Of a DNA stretch of 64,000 nt, positions 54,318 through 64,000 are shown in pieces (the stretch's first letter is position 1; every line of letters starts with the position of its first letter). The notes below the pieces were generated by a model, which did no database searches, was not told where the DNA came from, and saw nothing but the letters and a program-made list of their open reading frames with translations. This stretch comes from Symbiodinium natans (lineage: Eukaryota; Sar; Dinophyceae; Suessiales; Symbiodiniaceae): contig CAJNDS010002640.1 in NCBI GenBank assembly GCA_905221605.1, positions 187,154 to 251,153 on the forward strand. Reading direction: 5' to 3'. Made by a program: the position numbers and the translations under genes.

Positions 54318-54344
54318 CCCCCCCCCCCCCCCCCCCCCCCCCCC
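54318..54344. repeat. C homopolymer and C-rich tract
   Basis: A run of 27 C followed by CTCCCCTCTCCCCCCCACCCC to about 54370. The length is probably uncertain in the assembly. Confidence 0.9.
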
Positions 54345-54399
54345 TCCCCTCTCCCCCCCACCCCTCCCCAGAAGCAAGCGAACGCGCCCGGCGCGCAAG

Positions 54400-57157
54400 A
54401 GGCGCTGCCACCTAAAACATGTCGGAACACCAAATGAAAAGAAGCAAGCAAAACAATACATATATATATATATGTAGTTTTTTTTTAAATAAGGTCTTGA
54501 ACAGAAGCTAGAACGCGAGGACGTGACACATGAATGAAAGCCATGGAAAGATGCAAAAACATGTTGGGAAATCCCACACCATACCAGGCAAACAAAAACA
54601 AAAGCCTCAAGATCGAACATGCAGATTCTAGATTCGTTTCTAAACAGAAGCCAGAACTCCCGGGGGTGGGGTTGGGGGGGTAGGGGGTGTCGGTGTAGGC
54701 GGGAGGGCGGGTGCCGCTCACGAACATTCGGCAGGGGATAGGGGGTAGGGTAGGGGTAGGGGGTATCTGCTCCAGTAGCCGGCAGGTTTTGGCGGGGAAG
54801 GGGGTGGCAGCGACTTTTACACGGCCGCGTAGGAGTGGAGGTGGGCCCAGGCCCAGCATTGAGCATATTATGTCGTTCTAGTATCTGCTGACCCTGGCTT
54901 AGGGCCTTAGGGCCTTAGGGCCTGAGCACGTTCGCCACCCAGTTGCATGCCCCTTGTGTACACCGTGCTTAAGACTAGCGGTACTGCATGCATCTGCTGT
55001 GTCATGAGAAAGTCAATGTGTTTTAATGTGTTTTACCAAGAACTTTCACCGACCAGGATGATCTGGATCTGGTGGTGGTTCCTGCATGCAAGTGCAGACA
55101 CCTGGTTAATTTGGCACAGCACCGGGTACATCATCATCAAGATGCCATTCTACTGGCTGTGCCTGGGACACGGCACCTGCTCACGGCGTTTAAATGGTCA
55201 AGCAATGTCAAGCAGATGTTGTGGGAATCGTGATAGCGTCTACGCTTCAACTCGATGGAAAGTCCCGCTGCTCGACGGGTTTTGGGGTCAGATTGTTTGG
55301 TTGTCACAGCGAAGCGTCAGTGATCGTCACGTCGTGCGTGCTGCTTGCGACTCACTATTCTTTGCCAGTCGCGCAGGCGTATGTCCAGGATGTTAAGTCT
55401 GTGACGGTCAAATTTGCACGGCAACAAGTCCAATCTTGGCGGGTTCAACTCTGAGTCATCCTCAGCCCTAAACCTCAAACTCTTTTCGAGGTGCCCTGCG
55501 ACGCTGCACATTGGCGACTCAGCGGTTTCCCACAAGCCCCCATCGGGTTCAGAGCCTTGTCCAGCAAATCGGTACGGCATGTATGCCCAATCGCCTTTCA
55601 ACGGGTCGAGGGAGAAGTGCTCCACAGGTTAATGCTGCTAGAAGTTGGTACATTCTGACTCCCGCGCCATGGACTTGCACTTGAGCCAGTGCATCCATCA
55701 CCTTGTTCCCTGCCCCAGGAAAGAGCTCCAGACCCTCCGATGGCCAAAGACGCCAGCGACACATGCGATGAAGAAATGGTGCCGTCGGTGCCGTACCAGT
55801 ATTGTGGGCCATGTAGTCGTGGATCCAAAGTTGCTCTTGCTGCTTCACAGTAGTCTCCCTGCCTGCTTCGAGACGGGGCCTGGGTTTTCTGCCTTTTGGT
55901 TGCAGGGTTTGAGGAAGGCAGGGGGGTAACAGATATATCATTCCATGCGGTCCCTACTTAACCTCAACTCAAGCAAACCTCCATCCCCACGTAAAGAAAG
56001 GCGGGTTGTTCCTTTGCCGTCAGCAACGCGCAGAGTTACAAGTAGAATACAGCCTGAACCCCATAATGCTCAACTGCCCAAAGGCCCAAGAGATACGGAG
56101 CACCATTGTCCAACATTGCGCGGCTCTTCACAACAACTGCCAGGCGGCCCTTCTGGCATCGTGCCTGGCACGACTCAGGCCTACACAGCAGGGAAAGAAG
56201 ATGGATTCTGCACAACTACTACGTTCCATTCCGATTCCGGCAACACGGCACAGCAAGAATCTTCATATCCTCAGTAGTCACAGATTGCCAAATGCAGGCA
56301 AGCAGATGGCGTTCTGCTCGAAGGCTGGGAGTGGCTTGAGCCTAATCCGGTCCTACTTAAGTGGATTCCTAACTCTTCTTTTACCCATACTTTTGCCCTC
56401 CGCAAGGTGCCGAAAGGGCTGTTTCCGCCGTCGCCGAGGCTTGTTGTCGCGCGCAGCATGGCCTGCCCTCAAAACGAAAGAGTGCTATTGCTCGATGTAC
56501 AATTCAAAAGGCCCGCCCGACAAAAAGCATCCCTGTTCCGGCCAGGGCCCGCGCTCGTTGATCCAATGCTCAATGGTGCTCCATGCCGCGAGCCCTAACA
56601 TGATGTGACGCTTTGAGATCTTCTGAGCAAATGTGCCTTTGAAGGCTCGCCCAAATGATCCCGCGTGCATTGCCTGTCATTCAGGGGCGTCATGTCGCGT
56701 CAATTCGCCCCCGAACTTCGCCACGAGCACAAGCTGGTAATTGTTGGGCCCTCTCAGGCCGCAGCCACATTGCGTCCTCAGAACCGCCTCCAGGCACAGA
56801 GGGACCATTTGATTTCATGGAGTTTCCATGTATAAAGTGAGCGTGTTTGTACACAGGCGCTCGAGAATGTTCTTCTTGAAGTCTTGCAAGCCTCGTGCGG
56901 GCCTTGACTGCTGACATTGAATGCCACTTCCGATGTTTTTCACGGCCATGACTGCTGCTTCATTCAGAGGCCTATCAGCGACGGAAGTGTTCGCCCACAG
57001 GCCGCCTGTCGCGCTTGCATGATCAGGGTTGAGGTTTGAGATGGCAACTTTGCCGAGTCGCCATTTCGCAGCCGTTTTAACGACCAGCCCAGTAGATGAG
57101 AGAGAGTGAGCTTGAATGGCAGCTGGCAAGAGCAAGCGAATTCAGAATGCTTCTGAC
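54400..57157. other. unresolved stretch with coding-like fragments
   Basis: 54661-54780 is strongly G-rich (GGGGGTAGGG, GGGTAGGGTAGGGG). A TATATA plus T-run lies at 54460-54490. From 55194 to 57135 both strands have plausible fragments: plus 55194-55454 (RLFGCHSEASVIVTS) and minus 57086-56815 (KTAAKWRLGKVAISNLNPD), 56670-56485 (KGTFAQKISKRHIMLGLAAW) and 55625-55490 (GDWAYMPYRFAGQGSEPD). I could not join them or name a family. Confidence 0.3.
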
Positions 57158-57903
57158 TCGGGTCAACACCCCAACCCCCGGAGCAATAGTCAAACCTTCA
57201 CTCGGAAACAAGTGCTTCCTTACCCTTTCGCCAACACCCCAGCCCACGGAACAATGCAGCACGAAAGGGGTCAAGCCTTCACTCCTTACCCCTACCCCTT
57301 CGCCAACACCCCAACCCCCGGAGCGATACAGCACGAAAGGGGTCAGACCTTAACTCGGAAACAAGTGCTTCCTTACCCTTTCGCCAACACCCCAATCCCC
57401 GGAACAATGCCTTACCCCTTCGCCAACACCCTAATCCCCGGAGCGATACAGCACGACAGGTGTCAAACCTTCAAAGTGCTTCCTTACCCCTTCGCTAACA
57501 CCCCAACCCCCGGAACAATGCAACACGAAAGGGGTCAAGCCTTCACTCCTATCCCCTTCGCCAACACCCAACCCCCCCCCCCCCCCCAACACCCCAAACC
57601 CCGGAGCACTGCAACACGAAAAGGGTCAAACCTTCACTCCTTACCCCGTCGCTAACACCCCAACCCCCGGAGCGATACAGCATGAAAGGGGTCAAACCTT
57701 CACTTGGAAACACGTGCTTCCTTACCCTTTCGCCAACACCCCAGCCCAGGGAACAATGCAGCACGAAAGGGGTCAAGCCTTCACTCCTTACCCCTACCCC
57801 TTCGCCAACACCCCAACCCCCGGAGCGATGCAGCACGAAAGGGGTCAGACCTGCACTCGGAAACAAGTGCTTCCTTACCCCTTCGCCAACACCACAACCC
57901 CTG
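57158..57903. repeat. complex minisatellite, about 75-150 bp units
   Basis: Repeats of CTTCGCCAACACCCCAACCC, CCGGAGCGATACAGCACGAA and AGGGGTCAAACCTTCACTC, with an optional CGGAAACAAGTGCTTCCTTA insert. Two higher-order blocks are nearly identical (about 57190-57350 and 57690-57880). Frames are open through most of it on both strands (for example FANTPTPGA), but with no start, domain or splice context I treat it as non-coding. Confidence 0.92.
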
Positions 57904-60166
57904 GCACAGATCCGTGAGACATGTGTTGCAAAAGTGCACCTGGTTTCTTTTAGCTGGAAGCGGCCGCCAGAAGGTGCAAGTCGCTGTGCGAGTGCTTCCG
58001 AGCCCTCAAGTAATTTATAGTCATATTTAGAGTTCATGAACACATGTTAACACAGGTTTCGTTGGCCAGGCTCTACAGAGGAGTCTTCTGGCAATCCTTC
58101 AGGCAGAGGTCAAGTGGGCGAATGCACAAGATCCACTGCTGCAAGGAGGTTCCAATTACCTGCTATAGTTGCTTCTGATTTCCCACACCCAGTACTCCCT
58201 TAAGTAGCTTAAGTAGGAACTGCATCTTAAAGAACCCTAACCCCTAAGCGCAGTGGCTTCTGCATAGCTCCCCTTTTTCAATCTAGGACCAACCTTCACG
58301 GCTGCTTCGCTGCACGGCTGAGCATTTGTCAGGCTGGGATGGTGGGGATCTTGAGGGATGTTTGAAGTATCGGGTTTGGGGTTAGTGCTGCTGAGGGTTC
58401 ACGGTGTACATATGTCTAGAAATAATAGGTTCGTAGTAGCGACCTTTGTTCACTCGTAGGTGCAACCCATAGCGCGCAGAGCGCCTGTGACAAGGGCCAA
58501 GGGGAGGCATACGGCATACCCTTTTCTCCAAGGGCCTCCAAGTGGCAGCTCATGGTCTGAAGCAGCAAGCACCTCACCAAAGGCTCACGCGGCTGCACCT
58601 AACAAGCGTCGATCTGTGCCTATTCCAGCAAAATGCTGCGAACGCAAGCTTGTCGGACTGAAAACATGGCTCCAGCAAAGCAACAGCATCGCGAGCTACT
58701 TGCAAGTGGAGGCCGGCCGAAGCAAGTGGGAGTTTCCAGCGGCCCACAACAAATTTCGTGGAGTCAACACCTCCAACTGTGTCGGCGGTCCCGGGGCAGA
58801 CTATAAACTAAGAAATCCCATCAAATCTGAAGACCTCAACAAAGGTCTAAAAAGCGCATCCAAGAGGTTCTGACACTTTCAGAGCTTAGCCTAACAGTGC
58901 AGAGGAGCTGCGGAACCGTGGATGCTGGGACCTACAGGCCGCTGTTCGTAGGATGAGAAGCCAGGGCCGTCTACTTTTTGTGGGGTGTTTCTATGTGTTT
59001 CTTCCTCCATTTCATTGGAGTGCTGTTTAAGGGTGATAAGTGAGATGTCATGGCTGTGCTGGCCTCAGTGCCCAGCTGCTAGTGGTAGGGACTTGGTGTT
59101 ACAGGACTCCGGACGGCGGCGAAGGCATTGTCGCGGTGGGGCTGACAGCTCAGCAGTTGGGGCTTTTGGGGCAGACTGCGATGTAAAGAAAGGGCTAGGC
59201 CAGGCCAGCTGGTACTCGGCCAGATGCTCAGAGGCTCCAGGACAGAAGCAGGATGGCCTAAGGTCACTCATGCGCGCCGCTTGCTGCAACCGCTCCCCAC
59301 CTCCTTCAAGCGCTTCAATTGCCAGCTTTGCATGTTTGGAAGCATCGCACCACAGCTCATCCGTGGACTTGAGCCTAGGGAAAAAAAGAACAAGCCAACT
59401 ATGAACCCACTGACTGCACTTCACAGTCCAAGAGCGCTGCAGGAAGCTGCCGTCTGCTGAGCGGCCACATGCAGGCATCTGCGCTGCAGTCACAGTCTAA
59501 CAGCTTCAGCACTTCACAAGATCTTCTTCGGCCGTTGTCTTCTTTGCAGGCCTGCAGCCTGCCGTGCTGCTGGAATGCCTGGGGGCAGCCTTGCCCTTCA
59601 CGAGCCATGTCCATGGAAGGCCATGTGATTCCATTTGAAAATTGTGCAAGCACATTGAAACTGGGGCATGAACATGCATGTGGAAGTAGGTAGGCCTACC
59701 TTAGGCCTATGGTTGGCCCACCCCTAGGCCTACCCATGGGGGGGGCGGGCAGGAGGGGCAGCGGTGAGGGTAGCGGGCGGGTAGGGGGGCTCTTCGCCCA
59801 AAAGCACATGGTGAAGGCAGCCCGGCCTCCTACTACAGCTTTACAACCTTTTGCAACCCCTGAACCCTCGAACGCGCAGGAGCTCTGCTCAGATCTTCAG
59901 GCATCTCGTGGAGAAGGCGGCGACTCTTCGTGCAGGCAGTGATAGTACGGTCAGTGTACTTCAAACTCTAAACGGCCCTAAGCCCACTATGGGCATGGTG
60001 CAGTGAGTGCAGCGTCCAGTGCGTGGATCAGACCAGCGGTAGCCGAAAGTCTTGCACGCACACCTCCAGCATGCACCTCCAGCTCATGTCACCTATCAGG
60101 TCATGCCCGTGTTGAGGAAGCTTGAGTTCAACCAAGGTTTTTAAACGTCGCAGTGGCATCGCGCAG
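57904..60166. other. no confident gene
   Basis: A plus-strand frame at 58460-58873 (137 residues, from a GTG) reads VGLKTWLQQSNSIASYLQVE and then WEFPAAHNKFRGVNTSNCVG, with fair coding character. A minus-strand frame at about 59370-59240 (LKSTDELWCDASKHAKLAIE) also looks coding. Neither has a recognised domain or a closed exon structure. 59730-59790 is G-rich. Confidence 0.3.
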
Positions 60167-60923
60167 GTCAGTTGGTCGCCTTGGTAGAGCTAGCTGCTCT
60201 CCAAGCTTCAGGTGCCAGTCCCCCCACAACGAAGTTTGACTTGTGTCATCTTGTGTGTCGTCACAATGACAATCCAGCAGCTCTTCTGTTTGCCGAAAGC
60301 AGAGCCCCCCCATTGGGGCAGACTGTGGAGGCGTCACTGGTGAGGAGAGCATGGATGACAACCAGGCCCGCCGCGCATGCTCACATCAGGTTCTGTCCTC
60401 CCGATGCCCAGCGTGGCATTGGCCTCATTGGCCCTTGCGATGGGCAGGTCAAGAAGAAGCTGCAAAACCAGATTGCCAGCCTCGGAGCCCAGCTGCCACC
60501 TGGCTTGCATTTGATTCTGAAGAGGAACACCCATCGCGACTGCACGAGTGTATGACTTCAGGTATCGGCGCAGCCGCGAGCTGCCGCTGCGTGCCATCCC
60601 CCGCGCACTGGCAGCCTTCCCGGCTACACTTGTTTTTCGGTATTGGTTATTTCGACTTACTTGAACAGACGACAAGTGCGCAAGGGCAAGCGTGCCAGAC
60701 ATTGCAACCTAGAGCGCACTGCCTGCGATTGCGCCAGGCGTTGATGCAGCTGGTGCTCAGAGCTGAGCGACAAGAAGTTCGCAGAGAAGCATTGCTGGCA
60801 AATATTTGGGCAAGTCCAATGATGCTCTTCATCAAGGCCGAACGAGTCCTTGGAGGCAGACTTCCTCCCTTTGCTGCGGCGTTGCACTGGACGGCTGGGC
60901 TACCGACTGAGCGACTCGGCCTG
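60167..60923 (+). CDS. three consecutive exons of an unknown protein
   Basis: Exons 60167-60339, 60448-60549 and 60738-60923 are each bounded by AG|G (GCGCAG, GGGCAG, GCCAG) and GT donors (GTGAGG, GTATGA, GTAAGC), and the phases agree (0 at both internal joins). They encode about 153 residues: LVALVELAALQASGASPPTT, a CHLVCRHNDNPAALLFAE segment, VKKKLQNQIASLGAQLPPGL, then AERQEVRREALLANIWASPM. The gene must extend both ways; the start and end were not found. No domain is recognised. Overlapping minus-strand frames lack such boundaries. Confidence 0.6.
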
Positions 60924-62037
60924 GTAAGCAGATGGTCAGAGTCAGAGTCAATGTTGCATGAGCTCCTTGGTCGTGCCATGTGGCGATTCCCACACCTTGA
61001 ACCCTAAACCCGATCATTCGGGAATCCGGGTCTTTTGACCCTCCTTGAGTGCGGGAACTTCGACAAGCCCAGGGTTGTTTTGCGGTTCTATCCAGTGTTT
61101 TGAGCAATGGAGGTCCCAGTCTGGTAACGATCCGCCAGGATTTCCCAGCTTCTGGCCACCGATCTGCGGGTTTTGGAGTTTATAGTTCTTTGCTCAACGG
61201 GATTTTGTGGGTCTTAGGTTATTGTAATCGCTTGCGCGCGCCGCCTCGGCAGCCGGGCCGGCCCATGGGTGGCGTCACAAAATTTTGGATGGGGGGAAGG
61301 GTTGGGTTAGGGGGAAGGAGGCCGACCGATCCGGGTCTGCTTGTTCCAGACGCTTCTCGGCAGGAAGCCGAGGCGAATTTGAGAGCTGTTTTGAGTCACG
61401 CATCCTGGCTAAACGCGGCTTAGGGTTGATTGGGGTTGGCCACCCGGAGGATCACTTCTGAGCCTGAGCACTCTAGTTCGCAAGCTGTTTTTGATGGCGT
61501 GGACAATTGTGCCTTGCGGGTCCGTCATTCTCTCATGGCGGGGTGGTGTGTCCAATTTAATCCAGGGCATCCTAGTTGACACGCTTCAGCAACTGCGGTG
61601 TGGGTCGGCACTTCCCGAAGCTTCTCGAGGGTTTTGCTGCAGGGTTTCTCCAGGGGTCTTTTTTTGCAGCGCAGCACCAAATGCATATTGGGCTTCTTGA
61701 GGCCTGTATGCCCCCCAACACTCAGAGTCAGCCAGCACCATTTCAGGAGTTGTGATTTGGTCTTGATTCCGAACCTGCACCTTGCAGAGTCAATGAAAAT
61801 CATAGAACCTCTCTCTGTCTATCTGAAATGGGGCATCCAAACCCCAAGCTCCAAAAGACTCAAAAATGACGGCATGGCATTGAATGGCAAACCCTACTCA
61901 ACTCTTGGCCTACGGCTTCTCGGCGAACAACACGGGAAGCGAATGAGAAAATGATGCAGAATGGGCACTGAATGGGGCGCTGTAGGCAGGTGTGTTTTTC
62001 TCGTTTGAAGGGCCGATTCCAACCCTGGATCTGACAC
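60924..62037. other. intron or intergenic sequence with repeat copy C
   Basis: Right of the 60923 donor no further exon could be fixed. Short CCCTAAACCC occurs at 60999. Frames at 61049-61423 overlap the dispersed repeat and are probably not coding. Confidence 0.4.
61222..61385 (+). repeat. dispersed repeat, copy C (partial)
   Basis: Shares GTAATCGCTTGCGCGCG and a GGGCCGGCCCA core with the left end of copies A and B, and CTGCTTGTTCCAGACGCTTC plus AAGCCGAGGCGAATT with the right end of copy B. The middle differs in length. Confidence 0.45.
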
Positions 62038-62374
62038 TTTCCGTGCGCTGCCGGTTGTGCGTGAGGTGAGCTCCTGGATGCCAATGCGAGTCAGCACGAG
62101 CGTCTCCAGGACTTTGACGTTGACGCGCTTGGGGAGGCAGGTCTCCTCGGCAGTGAGAAGAAGCGTTGTGGGCTTGGGCTTGGGCTTGGGCTTGGGCTTG
62201 GGCTTGGGCTTGGGCTTGGGCTTGGGCTTGGGCTTGGGCTTGGGCTTGGGCTTCCTCAAACCACGCCTGCAGGTGCTGTATGTCTGCGCTGCAGCCAACT
62301 ACACAGACAATAGCTTCTTGGAGACGAGCAGCCGCCCCAGCCCACCGGCACTGGTCAAACAATGTTTCGTGCTA
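62038..62374 (-). CDS. two exons of an unknown helical protein
   Basis: Minus-strand exon about 62374-62255 (ARLQEAIVCVVGCSADIQHL, ending WFE) and exon 62145-62038 (36 codons, VNVKVLETLVLTRIGIQEL, ending at AAA|GTGTCA). The intron between them, 62254-62146, has no GT donor; GAG|GAAGCC to GCCGAG|GAG gives phase 0 and is a GA-AG intron with a repeated GAG, as in the transporter gene. The intron is almost wholly the hexanucleotide repeat. An upstream fragment (RRIVVEDPAFTLRS, about 62435-62390) may be another exon. No family is assigned. Confidence 0.5.
62169..62252. repeat. GGGCTT hexanucleotide repeat
   Basis: Fourteen perfect units. It keeps all frames open (Gly-Leu, Ala-Trp, Lys-Pro, Ala-Gln dipeptide runs), but frame use by flanking exons places it in an intron. 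Confidence 0.96.
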
Positions 62375-62439
62375 GGGTGTGCTGGAGCTGATCGCAAGGT
62401 AAACGCTGGATCCTCCACGACAATGCGACGGACCTGAAG

Positions 62440-63323
62440 GTCAGACTTGCCTCTGATACAATTGTAGGATATTGCTGCGTATGGCAGCAATCTGTCAAGG
62501 CGATGCGGCGCAATGTGACTGCGATCCACCTGCTTCACTCCTTCTCGCTCCTGAAGGTCTCGTCCTCAGTCACGGGCTTGCAGCGGAATCTTCCAGTACT
62601 GGTGGGTGCGAGTTCTCTCCAAAACATCTTAAGCACAGCCAACTGTCCATGCTTCAACAGTTCACGTGATCGTTAACTGTTTTTGCAAGTCTTTCGCGAC
62701 GGCAGTCACAGAGAAGCCTGGGAATCTCCGCTGAGGTCGCCCGTGGCGACTTGCTCCACAGACTAGTGGCAGAGGCGAGGGGCCCGACACGTCAGGTTAC
62801 CCTCTGAGGTCAGGCTGCAACGACGTTGACGTCCATCTGCACGCTTTCAGCGTTTCGCCAACCAAGCTATCCTACCCTTCAGAGGTGACCGGGGTGGTAG
62901 GCAGGCAGTCGGCTGGCAGTGAGTTCAGTCCAATCTTCAGAGAGCAACGTTCAAAGTTCAAAAAGAAGTGTAGGCAGGGATCACGAAATCCACTGTGTCC
63001 GAATGGCAACGTGGTATTGAACCTCTACTGGGTTAGCTAGACGCTTCTTAGAAGCTGGTAATGGCACTTACATGGTTGAGGGGAAAAGACACGGTTCAAG
63101 CAGCATGCCCATCAGCTCTGTTACAGGATGTTACAGGCTCGAAGGGCTTTCTGTTGTTCAGGGAAGGCTAGGTGGCTAGGCATCATCATAGACTCCTTGA
63201 ACTTGCCCCAGCGAGGACGGCTCAATGTTGGACGTCTGGTGGGAAAACAATGGAAAACACGTAAGCCGTGACGGAACTGAAAACGTCCAAACTCCAAGTC
63301 ACCAAGTCACCTTGCAAAGATAG
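62440..63323. other. no confident gene
   Basis: Only short frames; I found no exon edges or repeats of note in 62670-63230. Confidence 0.45.
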
Positions 63324-63850
63324 GGACATGAGTTCATCCTGGAGCCCAAGCTCCCAAACCTCTCCCTGGCTCGCAAGGCCCAGGGTCGGCTGGAGCAGTT
63401 CACTGCCTTCGAGGCAAGCGGGTGGTTTTTGTTGCTGCAAGGACGTGTTTCCTGCACGAAGCAAGACCTCGAGTTAGTGCACAAGAGTTGTCTCCACATG
63501 CACTGCACCTTCGACGCTGGGAGCTCTTCCAGGTTCTGGGGTTCCTCGATGCAGCTGTGATTTTGCAAGCTGAGTCGGACAAGGCACCGGCAGAAGCTTG
63601 CCAGAAAGCGCGTGCGGTCGATTGTGAGGCAGCTGCGACATGCTGAGATTGCCAATGCTGATTAGCTGTACCGACATGACTTCTGCAATTTAGGCAAGAA
63701 AGCGTTGTGAATCGTTTGAACGAATCTCGCGAAAGCGCTCGACAGCCCTTGCCGTCGGCCTTCATGTTCGATGAGAGCGACCAGGGTCCTCCTCCGTCCG
63801 GAATTGGCGCGCAGACCTCAGTTCGCCTCAGTCCACGGGCCGACCGATGA
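63324..63850 (+). CDS. 3' part of a multi-exon gene, unknown product
   Basis: Exon 63324-63413 (EFILEPKLPNLSLARKAQGR, then LEQFTAFE) ends at GAG|GCAAGC, a GC donor. A helical segment lies at about 63575-63646 (RQKLARKRVRSIVRQLRHAE). The last exon 63694-63850 follows AATTTAG|G and reads QESVVNRLNESRESARQPLP to LSPRADR-stop. The last join works in phase with a GA donor at 63647, but that intron would be only 47 nt. Middle exons are unresolved. No domain is recognised. The final 150 bp of the window show nothing. Confidence 0.45.
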
Positions 63851-64000
63851 CCAGCGATGCGTCACGCTGCGGAGACCCTGCGTTGGAACTTTGGAGAACT
63901 GTCAGGAGGAAGCTTTGTGCGCGGTCTTGCGGCGCCTGAGCGCCAGCATCCTCAGACTCGAGATTGGTGGGACACGGGCAACAAGCAATCAACAAGGTTG

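Noticed and set aside
57116-58043. 179-, 164- and 112-residue frames
   Set aside because: All are translations of the complex minisatellite.

Overview
This window reads as nuclear DNA of a dinoflagellate. Few long open frames stand out. Genes are broken into short exons whose introns end in AG, usually followed by G. Besides GT donors I repeatedly need GC donors, and in a few cases GA donors, to keep frames joined in phase; this relaxed splicing is a known dinoflagellate trait. Telomere-type CCCTAAA/TTTAGGG blocks are scattered internally, trinucleotide microsatellites are very long, and neighbouring genes often run in one direction. No rRNA, tRNA, CRISPR array, operon or bacterial-type promoter could be supported. 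Species cannot be fixed from the sequence alone.

Layout. 1-12.4 kb: gene-poor, with three huge microsatellites (CTA, AGC/AGT, GGA) and one two-exon gene of unknown function (3309-4582). 12.4-14.2 kb: a complete three-exon major facilitator transporter. 14.2-20.9 kb: gene-poor, with a 10-bp minisatellite, an AT-rich island and an 18-copy array of a 42-bp palindromic unit. 21.1-24.9 kb: a 1691-bp tandem duplication carrying two virtually identical copies of an unknown intronless gene. 25-32.3 kb: many small coiled-coil-coding exons ending in a long 3' exon, with two opposed telomere-like blocks around one exon. 33.3-35.8 kb: a seven-exon NYN-domain (PIN-like nuclease fold) gene with five GC donors among six introns. 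36.3-42.7 kb: three head-to-tail genes: a double WWE-domain protein, a PARP catalytic plus WWE protein, and a DUF1810 protein. 44.6-47.9 kb: small genes including a secreted cysteine-rich protein. 49.3-54.0 kb, minus strand: an exon-split IS1595/ISXO2-type (Merlin-like) DDE transposase whose introns hold telomere-like repeats. 55-64 kb: partly resolved small multi-exon genes, a minisatellite, and a hexanucleotide repeat lying in an intron.

How genes may work together. The 36.3-42.7 kb set looks like an ADP-ribose writer/reader group, PARP fold plus three WWE modules, with a DUF1810 protein next door; the adjacency of DUF1810 is the most suggestive functional context here. Everything else looks independent. 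Exon joins were made by hand from phase and splice motifs and need transcript data.
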